From NORP233 sp050186825 (GTDB taxonomy: Bacteria > Planctomycetota > J058): a stretch of DNA of 64,000 bases. Shown piece after piece: positions 47,232-54,886 of this stretch. The position numbers were made by a program, and so were the translations under genes. The stretch spans positions 178,434-242,433 of the forward strand of contig JBFWYD010000004.1 in assembly GCA_050186825.1 (NCBI GenBank). The letters are read 5' to 3'. Numbering within the stretch: the first letter of the stretch is position 1; each line of letters opens with the position of its first letter. The notes under the pieces are model-generated. The model was given only the letters and a program-made list of their open reading frames with translations, searched no databases and was not told where the DNA came from.

Positions 47232-47308
47232 TCACGATTCCGAGAGGTCACGGCCGAGCGCGCCAGGCGGAGTCGAGGCGCCAGGTGTGTGACCTCTCGG
47301 AATCGTGA
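47232..47308. repeat. family A palindromic repeat, copy 3 (compensatory variant)
   Basis: TCACGATTCCGAGAGGTCAC (47232-47251) is perfectly complementary to 47289-47308. Compared with copies 1 and 2, GGGG/CCCC in the arms has become GAGG/CCTC on both sides, keeping pairing. It lies between convergent stops. Confidence 0.9.
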
Positions 47309-47323
47309 CCCAGCCTCCTGAAC

Positions 47324-47602
47324 CTAGGCGGCGCGCAGGGCCTTCAGCAGGCCCTGCTTGGTCATCCGGGAGCGCCCCGGGATTCCGAGCGCCTGGGCGC
47401 GCTCGTAGAGCTGCGCCTTGCTCCAGCCGGCGTAGTCCTCGGTCCGGGTGGGGGCGGGCGCAGGCTCGGCCGCGAGCGGCGCGAAGATGATCCGCTCGAA
47501 GACCTCGGTGCGCTCGAGGGTGCAGGTCTCGGTGTAGGGCGTGCCGGCGACGGCGCCGGGCAGCAGCGGCAGGTCGTGGTTCCAGGGGGTCTCGGCGGTC
47601 AT
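47324..47602 (-). CDS. small protein with SAP/Rho-N-like C-terminal domain
   Basis: A 92-residue protein. The last 35 residues (YAGWSKAQLYERAQALGIPG, then SRMTKQGLLKALRAA) fit the helix-loop-helix SAP/Rho N-terminal-like fold, which often binds nucleic acid. The N-terminal half is unstructured with a conserved-looking FERIIFAPL. ATG 47602 follows GGGGGAGGACCC. It is divergent from the TPR-TerB gene. Confidence 0.7.
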   Translation of the reverse strand: MTAETPWNHDLPLLPGAVAGTPYTETCTLERTEVFERIIFAPLAAEPAPAPTRTEDYAGWSKAQLYERAQALGIPGRSRMTKQGLLKALRAA

Positions 47603-47727
47603 GGGTCCTCCCCCCATCTCGTCGGCAGGGGCGGGCCGCTAACTGGAGCCATGAGGGATACACTCCCGCCGCCCCGGGCCCCGGGCCCCATCCAGGAGCC
47701 TGGGGCCGGGGTCGTCGGGAGGTCGTC

Positions 47728-49512
47728 ATGATCGTCGCCACGCGTTGGGAGCTGATCGACCGGGGCGGGGTCGTCCTGCCCGTGTTCCTCTGCGAGTCGG
47801 ACGACATCGCCGCGGAGCGCGCCCGGCTGGGCGACCACTTCGTGCTCCCCGAGGTCGTGCTCGACGCCCAGGGGCGCCCCTGCCTCGAGCTCTCCGCGCC
47901 CGACCTCGGGGTGGAGCTCGGGCGGATCGGTCCGTTCCCCTCCGAGGTCCAGGGCGACCTCGACCGGGCCCAGCGCACGCTGGACGCCTCGCTGATCCTG
48001 ATCCAGCAGGGCGACGACGCGATCGACCTGCGCCGCTTCGCGATGGACGTGCTGCTCGACTTCTCGGGCGAGGAGGCCCGCGCCGCGAAGCTCGTGGACG
48101 CGGGGCAGCCCGAGGCGGCCCGCGGCCGGCTCGAGGCGCTGATCGGGCGCGAGCCCCCGCCGGCCGGGGTCTACTTCCACCTGGCTCGCTGCTACCGCGC
48201 GCTCGGCAAGCCCGAGGACGCGCTCCGCTACCTGACGCACGAGGTCGAGCGCTGCACCGACGTGACCGGGCGGCCGATGCCCCTGGCCAGCCGCGCCTTC
48301 GCGCTCGAGGGCGAGCTCCTGGCCGAGCTCGGCCGCGGCGCGGAGGCCGCCGCGGCCTACGAGCGCGCGCTGGCGGTCCGCCCGAACCACGTGGAGGCCC
48401 TGGCCGGGCTGGCCGACCTGCGCCTGGCCGACGGCGACGTGGACGCGGCGCTGGCCTGCGTCGAGCGGGCCCGCCGCGTCCGGCCGGACCACCCGGCCCT
48501 GACGCCCGTGCTGGGTCGCCTCCAGGCCGAGGTCTCCGAGGTCGAGCGCCGCCTGGCCGCGGCCGAGCCGATCGAGCTCCGCAGCAGCGAGGCCCGGGTC
48601 TCGCCCGAGGGCCGGCGCCGGATCTACCGCGTGCTCGCGCGCGTGGCCCACTGCGACGGGGACGTGGACCCCAGCGAGCGGCGCCTGCTCGAGGTCTATC
48701 GCGAGCGCTTCGGGCTCGAGGTGGAGGACGCCAACGTCCTCGAGCAGGAGGCCCTCGAGACCCAGCAGCTGACCCTCGGCACCGGCGAGGAGGAGCAGGC
48801 CCTCCTGCTCCGGTTGATGATCGAGGTCGCGACCGCGGACGGGCGCCTAGCCCCGCAGGAGGAGCGCCAGCTGCACCGCGTGGGCGAGCTGGTGGGGATC
48901 CCCCGGGCCGAGGTCGCGCGCCGGATCGACCAGGCCTTCGCCCGCGGCAGCGACGTCGGCCTCGCCCCCGACCTCGCCCCCGATCGCCTCGCGCTCCTGG
49001 CCTACCTCGGCCACGTCGAGGCCCGCGAGGTCCTGGGCGACTCCGCCCCCGACCAGGTGGCCGGCCTGACCGACTGGGTGGCCGGCCTCGCGCGCTGGGG
49101 CAAGGAGCCCGTGGTCCGCGCCGCCCTGGCCGCGGCCGGCCTGCACGAGGCCGCCCTGGCCGCCGCTCATCCCGACGAGCGCCGCCCCGCGGACGGCCTG
49201 GCCGCCGCGCGCGCCTACCTGGCCAACCCGGGCGAGGCGACCGGCAACGCCACGATCATGGCCGGCGCGAGCGCGTCGCAGGCCTCGCTGCGCCTGCCCG
49301 ACCCCTTCGCGCGCCACGCCGCCACCGCCATGGCCCTGGCCACCCTGACCGACTACCTGACCACCGCCGAGGAGGCCGCCGAGAAGGCGAGCAAGGTCGC
49401 CCTCCACGCCCGCGAGGCCGAGCGCAACCGGGCCGGCTGCACCGCCGACGAGGCCCAGGAGCGCGTCCGCGCCGCCGTCCGCGACGCGCTGGCCCCCTGG
49501 GCCCTGGGGTGA
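47728..49512 (+). CDS. TPR-TerB-like protein with helical C-terminal module
   Basis: A 594-residue cytoplasmic protein. Residues 1-130 are a unique domain; 140-270 hold TPR repeats (PPAGVYFHLARCYRALGKPE, AAAAYERALAVRPNHVEAL); 290-400 resemble TerB (IYRVLARVAHCDGDVDPSER and LLRLMIEVATADGRLAPQEE, with the acidic DGDVDPSE and DGRLAPQE repeats). The C-terminal 160 residues (LTDWVAGLARWGKEPVVRAA then ARAYLANPG) match the extra domain at the end of the DHFR at 14920-15903. The role is unknown; TerB proteins are linked to stress and phage response. The stop overlaps the next start (GTGA). Confidence 0.75.
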   Translation: MIVATRWELIDRGGVVLPVFLCESDDIAAERARLGDHFVLPEVVLDAQGRPCLELSAPDLGVELGRIGPFPSEVQGDLDRAQRTLDASLILIQQGDDAIDLRRFAMDVLLDFSGEEARAAKLVDAGQPEAARGRLEALIGREPPPAGVYFHLARCYRALGKPEDALRYLTHEVERCTDVTGRPMPLASRAFALEGELLAELGRGAEAAAAYERALAVRPNHVEALAGLADLRLADGDVDAALACVERARRVRPDHPALTPVLGRLQAEVSEVERRLAAAEPIELRSSEARVSPEGRRRIYRVLARVAHCDGDVDPSERRLLEVYRERFGLEVEDANVLEQEALETQQLTLGTGEEEQALLLRLMIEVATADGRLAPQEERQLHRVGELVGIPRAEVARRIDQAFARGSDVGLAPDLAPDRLALLAYLGHVEAREVLGDSAPDQVAGLTDWVAGLARWGKEPVVRAALAAAGLHEAALAAAHPDERRPADGLAAARAYLANPGEATGNATIMAGASASQASLRLPDPFARHAATAMALATLTDYLTTAEEAAEKASKVALHAREAERNRAGCTADEAQERVRAAVRDALAPWALG

Positions 49513-50216
49513 CTCCCCGGGGTCGTGCCAGGGCGCGACCGCTGATCCGCCTGGCGTCGCTCGCGCTGCTGGCCTTCGCGCTCTCTGGCTGCGCGACGAG
49601 GGAGGTCTTGCTGTCGCTGAGGGAAGACCTCCGGCTCGAACCCCAGGCCATCTCGACCTGGGCGCAGCCCGCCCGGGTCGAGGTCGAGGAGCTCCCCGGG
49701 CTCTACTGCGTGACCCTCGTGCACCCGGACGGCTCCCGCAGCCGACATCACGTGACGTGCGCGCCGGCTCCGGAGCGCCCGCGCTCGGAGGACGAGGCGG
49801 GTCGCGACCCTCCGGGCGAGGTCCTGGGGCCGACCTCTGGCGCCGAGCGCGTCCGACCGCACACCGAGCACCTCGCAGGTCAGCCGCTCGTGGATCTCGG
49901 AGATCGCGCCCGCCTCGGCGCCGATCCCGCGGCGCATGGCTACGCCTGGGACCCCGCGACCGAGACCCTCGAGGTCCACGGCTCGCTGGGACCCGTCGCC
50001 CTCAGGATCCCCCCGCAGGAGGTCCACCACCCGGGCCCGCCCCCGCTCCGCCCTGGCCCTGGCCCTCGATACCCTCCTGCTCCTCCTGGCCTTGCCCGTG
50101 GACACGGCGACCCTCCCGATCCGCGCGTCGACCGCGTCCGCGCTACACCTCGGCCGCGAAGTCGCGCCGACGCAGCCCCAGCTTGCGCATCTTCGTCTGG
50201 AGCGTGCTCGGCTTGA
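49509..50216 (+). CDS. lipoprotein, paralogue 1 (C-terminus uncertain)
   Basis: GTG 49509 overlaps the stop of the TerB gene. The protein has a signal peptide LASLALLAFALSGC and a mature part sharing WAQPARVEVEELPG, CVTLVHPDGSRSRHH and HGYAWDPATETLEVHG with the lipoprotein at 52024. After about residue 170 it becomes Pro-rich and runs 74 bp into the antisense regulator gene. In the +1 frame near 50045-50105 a hydrophobic stretch with DTLLLLLALPVDTATLPI looks like the proper C-terminus of a YceK-like lipoprotein, so a frameshift near 50030 is possible. Confidence 0.55.
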   Translation: MTPRGRARARPLIRLASLALLAFALSGCATREVLLSLREDLRLEPQAISTWAQPARVEVEELPGLYCVTLVHPDGSRSRHHVTCAPAPERPRSEDEAGRDPPGEVLGPTSGAERVRPHTEHLAGQPLVDLGDRARLGADPAAHGYAWDPATETLEVHGSLGPVALRIPPQEVHHPGPPPLRPGPGPRYPPAPPGLARGHGDPPDPRVDRVRATPRPRSRADAAPACASSSGACSA

Positions 50217-51564
50217 GCGCGAGCAGCTCCGCGGCGCCGCCCGGGCCGTAGAGCTTGCCGCCAGCGGCGCGCAGCGCGGCCGCGATCGCGCGGCGCGAGG
50301 CCTCGGCGAAGGGCAAGGCCTCGACCTCCGCGCGCGTCGGCGCGGGCGCCCCGTCCTCGAGCGCGCCCGGCGCGAGCTCGAGCTCGTCGCCCCTCGAGAG
50401 GATCGCGGCCCGCTCGAGGGCGTTGGCGAGCTGGCGCACGTTCCCGGGCCAGGGCTGCGCGCAGAGGCGCGCGAGCGCGGCGCCGCCCACCCGCAGCTCG
50501 GGCCGCCCCTGCCGCGCGCCGACTTCGCGCGCGAGCTCCTGCACCAGCTCGGGCATGTCCTCGCGGCGCTCGGCCAGCCCGGGCACGCGTACCGGGAACA
50601 CGCCCAGCCGGTAGTAGAGATCCTCGCGGAAGGCCCCTTGTGCCACGAGCTCCTCGAGCGAGCGGTGCGTGGCCGCGATCACGCGCACGTCCACGCGCAC
50701 CGTGCGCTCGCTGCCGAGCGGCTCCAGCTCGCCCTCCTGGAGCACGCGCAGCAGCCTCACCTGCGCCGCGGGCGAGAGCTCCGCCACCTCGTCGAGCAGG
50801 ATCGTGCCGCCGTGCGCGCGCTCGAAGCGCCCGCGATGCTCGCGGGCCGCGCCCGTGAAGGCCCCGCGCGCGTGGCCGAACAGCTCGCTCTCGACCAGGC
50901 CCGCAGGCAGCGCGCCGCAGTCGAGCGTGACCAGCGGCCCCTGCGCGCGCGCCGAGCGCTCGTGGACCCAGCGCGCCAGCCGGCTCTTGCCCGCTCCGGA
51001 GGGGCCGAGCAGGAGCAGGGTGGTGTCGTGCGGCGCCACGGCCTCGAGCCGCTCGAGCGCGGTGCGCATGGCCGGGCTGCGCGCGATCGCGGGCTCGCGC
51101 GGCCGCGCGGCGAGGCTCGCGTGCCCGCGCCGCGACGCCGCCGCCACGCGCTCGATCGTGCGCACGTGGCGCTGCGCTGCGCGCAGCACTCGCCCTAGGG
51201 CTCGCGCCTCCTCGGCGGCGAGCCCGAGCCCCGCGCGCCCCTCCAGGCGCGCGTAGCCTACGGGGCCGGCGCCGCCGAGCAGCGGCAGCGTCAGGACCCG
51301 CTCTTCGAGCTGCGGCTCGCCCGCGAGCAGGGCGCGCCGCGCGCTGGCCGCGAGCGTTCCCCGTCGCAGCTCCTGCACCCGCGGGCCGGCCTCCGCGCAG
51401 GTGACCCGCACGGCGTCCGCGCTGGTGAGCGACGGCTCGCACCAGCCGAGCTCCAGCTCGGCCAGTTCGAGGCGCTGCCCCAGGGCGTCCGCCGCGGCGC
51501 GCGCCAGGGAGCGCCGCGTGTGCGCGCCGGCCACCGCCTCCACGAGCGAGAGGAGCAGCTCCAT
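50143..51564 (-). CDS. sigma-54-dependent transcriptional activator
   Basis: A 473-residue enhancer-binding protein. An N-terminal GAF-like sensor (about 1-150) precedes the AAA+ domain: Walker A LLLLGPSGAGKSRLARWV near 190, the sigma-54 contact motif GAFTGA in HARGAFTGAAREHRGRF, Walker B GGTILLDEVAELS and the arginine region REDLYYRLGVFPV. The Fis-type helix-turn-helix is at the end (LKPSTLQTKMRKLGL). ATG 51564 starts homology. It is divergent from a ferredoxin gene preceded by a sigma-54-like promoter and probably controls it. The signal sensed is unknown. Confidence 0.9.
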   Translation of the reverse strand: MELLLSLVEAVAGAHTRRSLARAAADALGQRLELAELELGWCEPSLTSADAVRVTCAEAGPRVQELRRGTLAASARRALLAGEPQLEERVLTLPLLGGAGPVGYARLEGRAGLGLAAEEARALGRVLRAAQRHVRTIERVAAASRRGHASLAARPREPAIARSPAMRTALERLEAVAPHDTTLLLLGPSGAGKSRLARWVHERSARAQGPLVTLDCGALPAGLVESELFGHARGAFTGAAREHRGRFERAHGGTILLDEVAELSPAAQVRLLRVLQEGELEPLGSERTVRVDVRVIAATHRSLEELVAQGAFREDLYYRLGVFPVRVPGLAERREDMPELVQELAREVGARQGRPELRVGGAALARLCAQPWPGNVRQLANALERAAILSRGDELELAPGALEDGAPAPTRAEVEALPFAEASRRAIAAALRAAGGKLYGPGGAAELLALKPSTLQTKMRKLGLRRRDFAAEV

Positions 51565-51576
51565 GCGGCCGACGCT

Positions 51577-51646
51577 ATGCCGTTGCGCACCGGCATGCAA
51601 TCGCACGGTCCACTGGAATACCGGTGACTGGGGCTGAGCTCTTGCC
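51577..51646 (+). promoter_or_regulatory. candidate activator site and sigma-54-type promoter of the ferredoxin gene
   Basis: GGG at 51631-51633 and TTGC at 51642-51645 give the GG-N10-GC spacing of -24/-12 promoters, about 60 nt before the ferredoxin ATG. Upstream, ATGCCG-N8-CGGCAT (51577-51596) is a dyad suitable for a Fis-type activator and lies next to the activator's own start codon. Confidence 0.5.
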
Positions 51647-51704
51647 AGCACAGGACTTGAGCCGGGCCTGCCTCATGCCCCAGGGCGCCACCAGGAGGTG
51701 TCCC

Positions 51705-51998
51705 ATGGGAGTGTTCGTGATCACCGAGCCCTGCGTGGGCGTGTGCGACGCGGCCTGCGTCGCGGTGTGCCCCGTCGACTGCATCCGCGGCCCCGTGCCC
51801 CTGCCCGTGCTCGAGGCCGTGCCGCGCGAGGAGCGCGCCGCCCGCTTCCCGGGCGTGCAGCTCTACATCGACCCCGACGAGTGCATCGGCTGCGGCGCCT
51901 GCCAGCCCCAGTGCCCGGTGAGCGCGATCTACGAGGAGGACTCGCTCCCGCCGGAGCTCGCCCACTACGCCGAGCTCAACGCCCGCTTCTTCCGCTGA
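51705..51998 (+). CDS. two-cluster ferredoxin
   Basis: A 97-residue ferredoxin resembling FdxA-type 7Fe/8Fe proteins: FVITEPCVGVCDAACVAVCP and VDCI at the N-terminus, then DECIGCGACQPQCPVSAIYE with a full CxxCxxCxxxCP motif. The first half also has an extra Cys where FdxA homologues usually have Lys or Thr. A Pro/Glu linker separates the halves. ATG 51705 follows AGGAGGTGTCCC. It probably carries electrons for an unknown partner; expression may depend on sigma-54. Confidence 0.88.
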   Translation: MGVFVITEPCVGVCDAACVAVCPVDCIRGPVPLPVLEAVPREERAARFPGVQLYIDPDECIGCGACQPQCPVSAIYEEDSLPPELAHYAELNARFFR

Positions 51999-52023
51999 CC
52001 AGCGGGTGGGAGCATGGGGTCGC

Positions 52024-52794
52024 ATGACGCGCCTCGCCCTGCTCCTGATCGCCTGCGCCCTCCTGCCCGGGTGCCTGACGGCTCGGCTCTATCGCGCGTT
52101 GGACGAAGAGGTGCACCCGCGGCCCAGGGTCACGCAGTGGGCCGAGCCCACGGGCGCGGCGGTCGAGGTGCTGCCCGACGGTGTGCTCTGCGTCTCGATC
52201 GCCTACGACGACGCGAGCACGCTCCGTTACCACGCGTCCCCGCCCGAGCGGGACGAGCCCGAGGTGCTCGAACTCGTTCCTGCCCTCGGGAGGGTCCAGG
52301 CCCACTGGGAGCATCCCCCGGGCGAGCCGCTGGCGAACCTGGGGTCGCTCGAGGCCATGACGAGCCGGCCGCTGGCGTGGGGATACGCGTGGGACCCGCA
52401 GACGCGGACCGTGGCGCTGCGCGGGGAATGGGTCCGCCTCGAGCTGAGGGCGCACCGCGAGCCGATCGCCTTCGCGCCGCAGCCGGCGAGCGGCGCCAGG
52501 AGCGCGAGGAGGAGCAAGGGGCGGGCGACGCGGCGGGGCATGGAGCGCTCGGAGGCAGGAGGTCCGTCGCGCTGGGGGGGAGCCTCGCCAGGGCGACCGT
52601 GGGCCACCAGGCAACCCGCGCGCCGTGCACAAGCGACGCAAGCGCGGCCACAGCGTGGTGAGCGAGTCGAAGCCTCGACGCCCCCGCTCGACGCCCTCGC
52701 GCGGCGCCAGCGACCTACTTTCCGCCGCCGCCCTCGGGCTTCGGCGGGGCCTCCTCCTCGGTCTCCTCGCGGCGGACCTTCTCCTCGCGGGTGA
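52024..52794 (+). CDS. lipoprotein, paralogue 2 (C-terminus uncertain)
   Basis: ATG 52024, signal peptide LALLLIACALLPGC. The mature part is paralogous to the 49509 gene (WAEPTGAAVEVLPDG, CVSIAYDDASTLRYH, WGYAWDPQTRTVALRG). After about residue 160 the sequence becomes Arg/Ala-rich and runs 80 bp into the antisense secretin gene, so the real C-terminus may be shorter or frameshifted. Function unknown. Confidence 0.55.
   Translation: MTRLALLLIACALLPGCLTARLYRALDEEVHPRPRVTQWAEPTGAAVEVLPDGVLCVSIAYDDASTLRYHASPPERDEPEVLELVPALGRVQAHWEHPPGEPLANLGSLEAMTSRPLAWGYAWDPQTRTVALRGEWVRLELRAHREPIAFAPQPASGARSARRSKGRATRRGMERSEAGGPSRWGGASPGRPWATRQPARRAQATQARPQRGERVEASTPPLDALARRQRPTFRRRPRASAGPPPRSPRGGPSPRG
52573..52613. 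repeat. family E short repeat, copy 1
   Basis: CTGGGGGGGAGCCTCGCC followed by GCGACCGTGGG and CACCAGGC. The same elements occur at 62198-62275 before the ExeA-like gene. Confidence 0.4.
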
Positions 52795-54007
52795 TCGGGA
52801 TCCGGCCGCGGGCGCGGGCCTTCTCGGCGGTGGTCAGGATCCGCAGGCGGAGCAGGAACACGATCTGGGTCTTCTGCTCGAAGTCGTCCTCGCTCTGGAA
52901 CAGGCGGCCCAGGATCGGGATGTCGCCCACGATCGGCACGCGGCGCTGGTCGGTGCGGCGCTGCTTGTCGAGCAGGCCGCCGATCACGAGCAGCTCGCCG
53001 TTGCGGATGTCGACGCGCGTCTCGGCGCTGCGCGAGGCGATCACAGGCGTCGGGAAGCCGCCCGTGTTCAGCTCGAAGCGGACCACGTTGCTCACGATCG
53101 GGTGGACGAGCACCGTGATCGCGTCGCGGCCGATCACCTGCGGGGTCACCTCGAGGGTCACGCCCACGTTGGTGTAGCTGGTCGTGATCCGCGGGTTGTT
53201 GGTCGAGAGCAGGATGATGTCCTGGATCGGCAGGCGGGTCTCGGTCCGCAGCGTGGCTTTCTGCCCGCTCCGGCACACGATCCGCGGCTGGCTGACGATC
53301 TCCGCGTAGCCCTCGGTCTCGAGCGCGCGCATGATGTAGTTGAAGTCGCCCAGCTCCTCGACCACCTTGCCGACGCTGGCCCAGTCGAGCGAGGCGCCCT
53401 GGTAGGGCTGGCCCGTGTTGACCAGCGACTCGAGGAAGCTGTTCGAGTGGAAGGTGCCGTCGTAGCGGCGCAGGGCCGTGTTCCCGGCCGGCGCGCGGTC
53501 GACGTGGAGCTCGAAGCCGAACTCGTAGCCGTTGCTCTCGAGGATCTCGATGACCTTGGCCTCGATCTCGACCTGGGTCTGCGGCACGTCGACCTGGTTC
53601 AGCACCTCCATCAGCCGGGGGAGGTTCTCCTCGGTCTCGGTGATCACCAGCATGTTGTGCTGGGGGACGGCCAGGATCCGCGCCTTGGGCGACTTCCACT
53701 GGCCGAGCAGCGCGGCCAGGTCGGGGCCGCTCTGGCTGCGCACCCGATAGAACTTCGTCAGGTAGCCCTTGAGGTCGCCCGTGGTCTCCTTCATCACGTA
53801 GTCGCGCGGGAGGAGGCCGGGCGCGACCGGGAAGCCGGTCAGGTCCTCGCCGCCGTCGGCGTCGTCGACGTCCGCGAGCACGACGCGCTCGGGCTGGTCC
53901 GCCTGCGGCGACGACGAGCTGCAGGCCGCCAGGCTGGCGGCGAGCAGGGCCGCCGCGCCCGCAGCGGGCCAGCGGGATCTCCTCGCGTGTCTGCCGGAGG
54001 GCTTCAT
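52715..54007 (-). CDS. secretin-domain lipoprotein
   Basis: A 430-residue protein with signal peptide and lipobox LAAC (Cys29). A short N1-like domain (ILAVPQHNMLVITETEENLP) precedes the secretin domain: VEIEAKVIEILESNGYEFGF, the IVSQPRIVCRSGQKATLRTE segment, TSYTNVGVTLEVTPQVIGR and the C-terminal ELLVIGGLLDKQRRTDQRRV with VPIVGDIPILGRLF. Secretins form outer-membrane pores for type II secretion or type IV pili. It is shorter than GspD/PilQ, and no other secretion genes are adjacent. ATG 54007 follows GAGG. Confidence 0.88.
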   Translation of the reverse strand: MKPSGRHARRSRWPAAGAAALLAASLAACSSSSPQADQPERVVLADVDDADGGEDLTGFPVAPGLLPRDYVMKETTGDLKGYLTKFYRVRSQSGPDLAALLGQWKSPKARILAVPQHNMLVITETEENLPRLMEVLNQVDVPQTQVEIEAKVIEILESNGYEFGFELHVDRAPAGNTALRRYDGTFHSNSFLESLVNTGQPYQGASLDWASVGKVVEELGDFNYIMRALETEGYAEIVSQPRIVCRSGQKATLRTETRLPIQDIILLSTNNPRITTSYTNVGVTLEVTPQVIGRDAITVLVHPIVSNVVRFELNTGGFPTPVIASRSAETRVDIRNGELLVIGGLLDKQRRTDQRRVPIVGDIPILGRLFQSEDDFEQKTQIVFLLRLRILTTAEKARARGRIPITREEKVRREETEEEAPPKPEGGGGK

Positions 54008-54211
54008 GGAGCCTCGGATGGTCGCCGTTCGGGGCCGCTCAGTCCAGCGCCCCGATGGCTTTGATCCGCTCGCGGGGAGCGCGCGCAGCGCGCGAGCGCC
54101 GCGAGCCATTGCCTGGCGCGGATCCTCTCCCCCTCAACGAAGGAGAAGACGCCTCGATACCCCGGCAGGGCTTGAACCTTCGCGCAAGGATGCGTAAGGG
54201 CCGCGGCGCCT
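54008..54211. other. non-coding spacer between secretin gene and asnB remnant
   Basis: About 200 bp without a convincing frame or hairpin. It is Arg/Ser-rich in every frame and has no clear promoter. Confidence 0.5.
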
Positions 54212-54463
54212 TTACCCCCACTTCAAGCGGACCTGGCTATCTTCCCGCTCACCGGAAGGAAAGCCTCGCGCTCCGAGCTCCGATCCGTCCGAGCTCCGAG
54301 GCGAGCACCCTTCCGGCCGGTGCCCCAGCGCGGCCGGCCCCGAGAGCCGGATCCCCTCCCCGTCGGGCCCGCGGTGCGCGAGCGCCGCCACCATCGGCGC
54401 CACCACCTCGCGCTCCGCCGCGCGCTCGGAGCTCTGCCACACGACGCCTGCGATCCCGCACAT
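54212..54463 (-). pseudogene. asnB: 5' remnant of an asparagine synthase (glutamine-hydrolysing) gene
   Basis: ATG 54463 encodes MCGIAGVVWQ with the N-terminal nucleophile Cys2, then MVAALAHRGPDGEG and ALGHR, the hallmarks of AsnB-type glutamine amidotransferases. Homology stops after about 52 residues; the frame continues with unrelated Ser/Arg-rich sequence to a stop at 54212. The synthetase domain is absent. GAAGGAGGT lies upstream of the ATG, so the 5' end of a real gene is preserved. The break lies beside short direct repeats (TCCGAGCTCCGA). Confidence 0.75.
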
Positions 54464-54521
54464 GGGGCTGGAGCCTACCTCCTTCGGCCAGAGCTCGGGC
54501 GCGCGCCGAACGCCGCGGGCC

Positions 54522-54800
54522 TCCAGAGAGGGAAGGCCAAGAGCCGGTTCAGAGGGCCAGAGAGGGAAGGCCAAGAGCCGGTTGATAGGGGCCTTTCCGG
54601 AGAGCGAACGCCCAGAGCCGGTTGATAGGGCCTTTCCGGAGGATAGGAACGCCAAGACGCCAAGGCGAGAGGATCGGGTCGTGGGATCACCGGCCCCTGG
54701 CGTTCGCTCTCCGGAAAGGCGCTCTGAACCCGCCCTCGCCTTCGCTCTCTGGAAGGCCCCATCCACCGGCCCTTGGCGTTCCTGTCCTCCGGCTCGGGGA
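54522..54800. repeat. cluster of direct and inverted repeats upstream of the asnB remnant
   Basis: AGAGCCGGTT(C/G)A occurs at about 54539, 54573 and 54614, joined to CCAGAGAGGGAAGGCCAAG or CCTTTCCGGAG blocks. A 22-bp block at 54591-54612 (GCCTTTCCGGAGAGCG...) is perfectly inverted at 54699-54720. A second pair, GGAGGA(T/C)AGGAACGCCAAG, occurs at about 54638-54656 and inverted at 54771-54789. The spacing is irregular, so it is not a CRISPR array. Confidence 0.8.
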
Positions 54801-54886
54801 GCTGGAGCGGGAGCTCCGACCTCGCGTCCGAGCTCCGAGCACCATCCTTCCCGGCGAGCGGAGGGGCCTGAGCGGTCCTCGAGTCC

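Noticed and set aside
52227..52541. Minus-strand lipoprotein-like start (signal PLLLLALLAPLAGC)
   Set aside because: The signal-like stretch is followed by random Ser/Arg-rich sequence, while the + strand is a clear paralogue of the lipoprotein at 49509.
54522..54800. CRISPR array or integron
   Set aside because: Repeats are irregular in length and orientation, and no cas or integrase gene is nearby.
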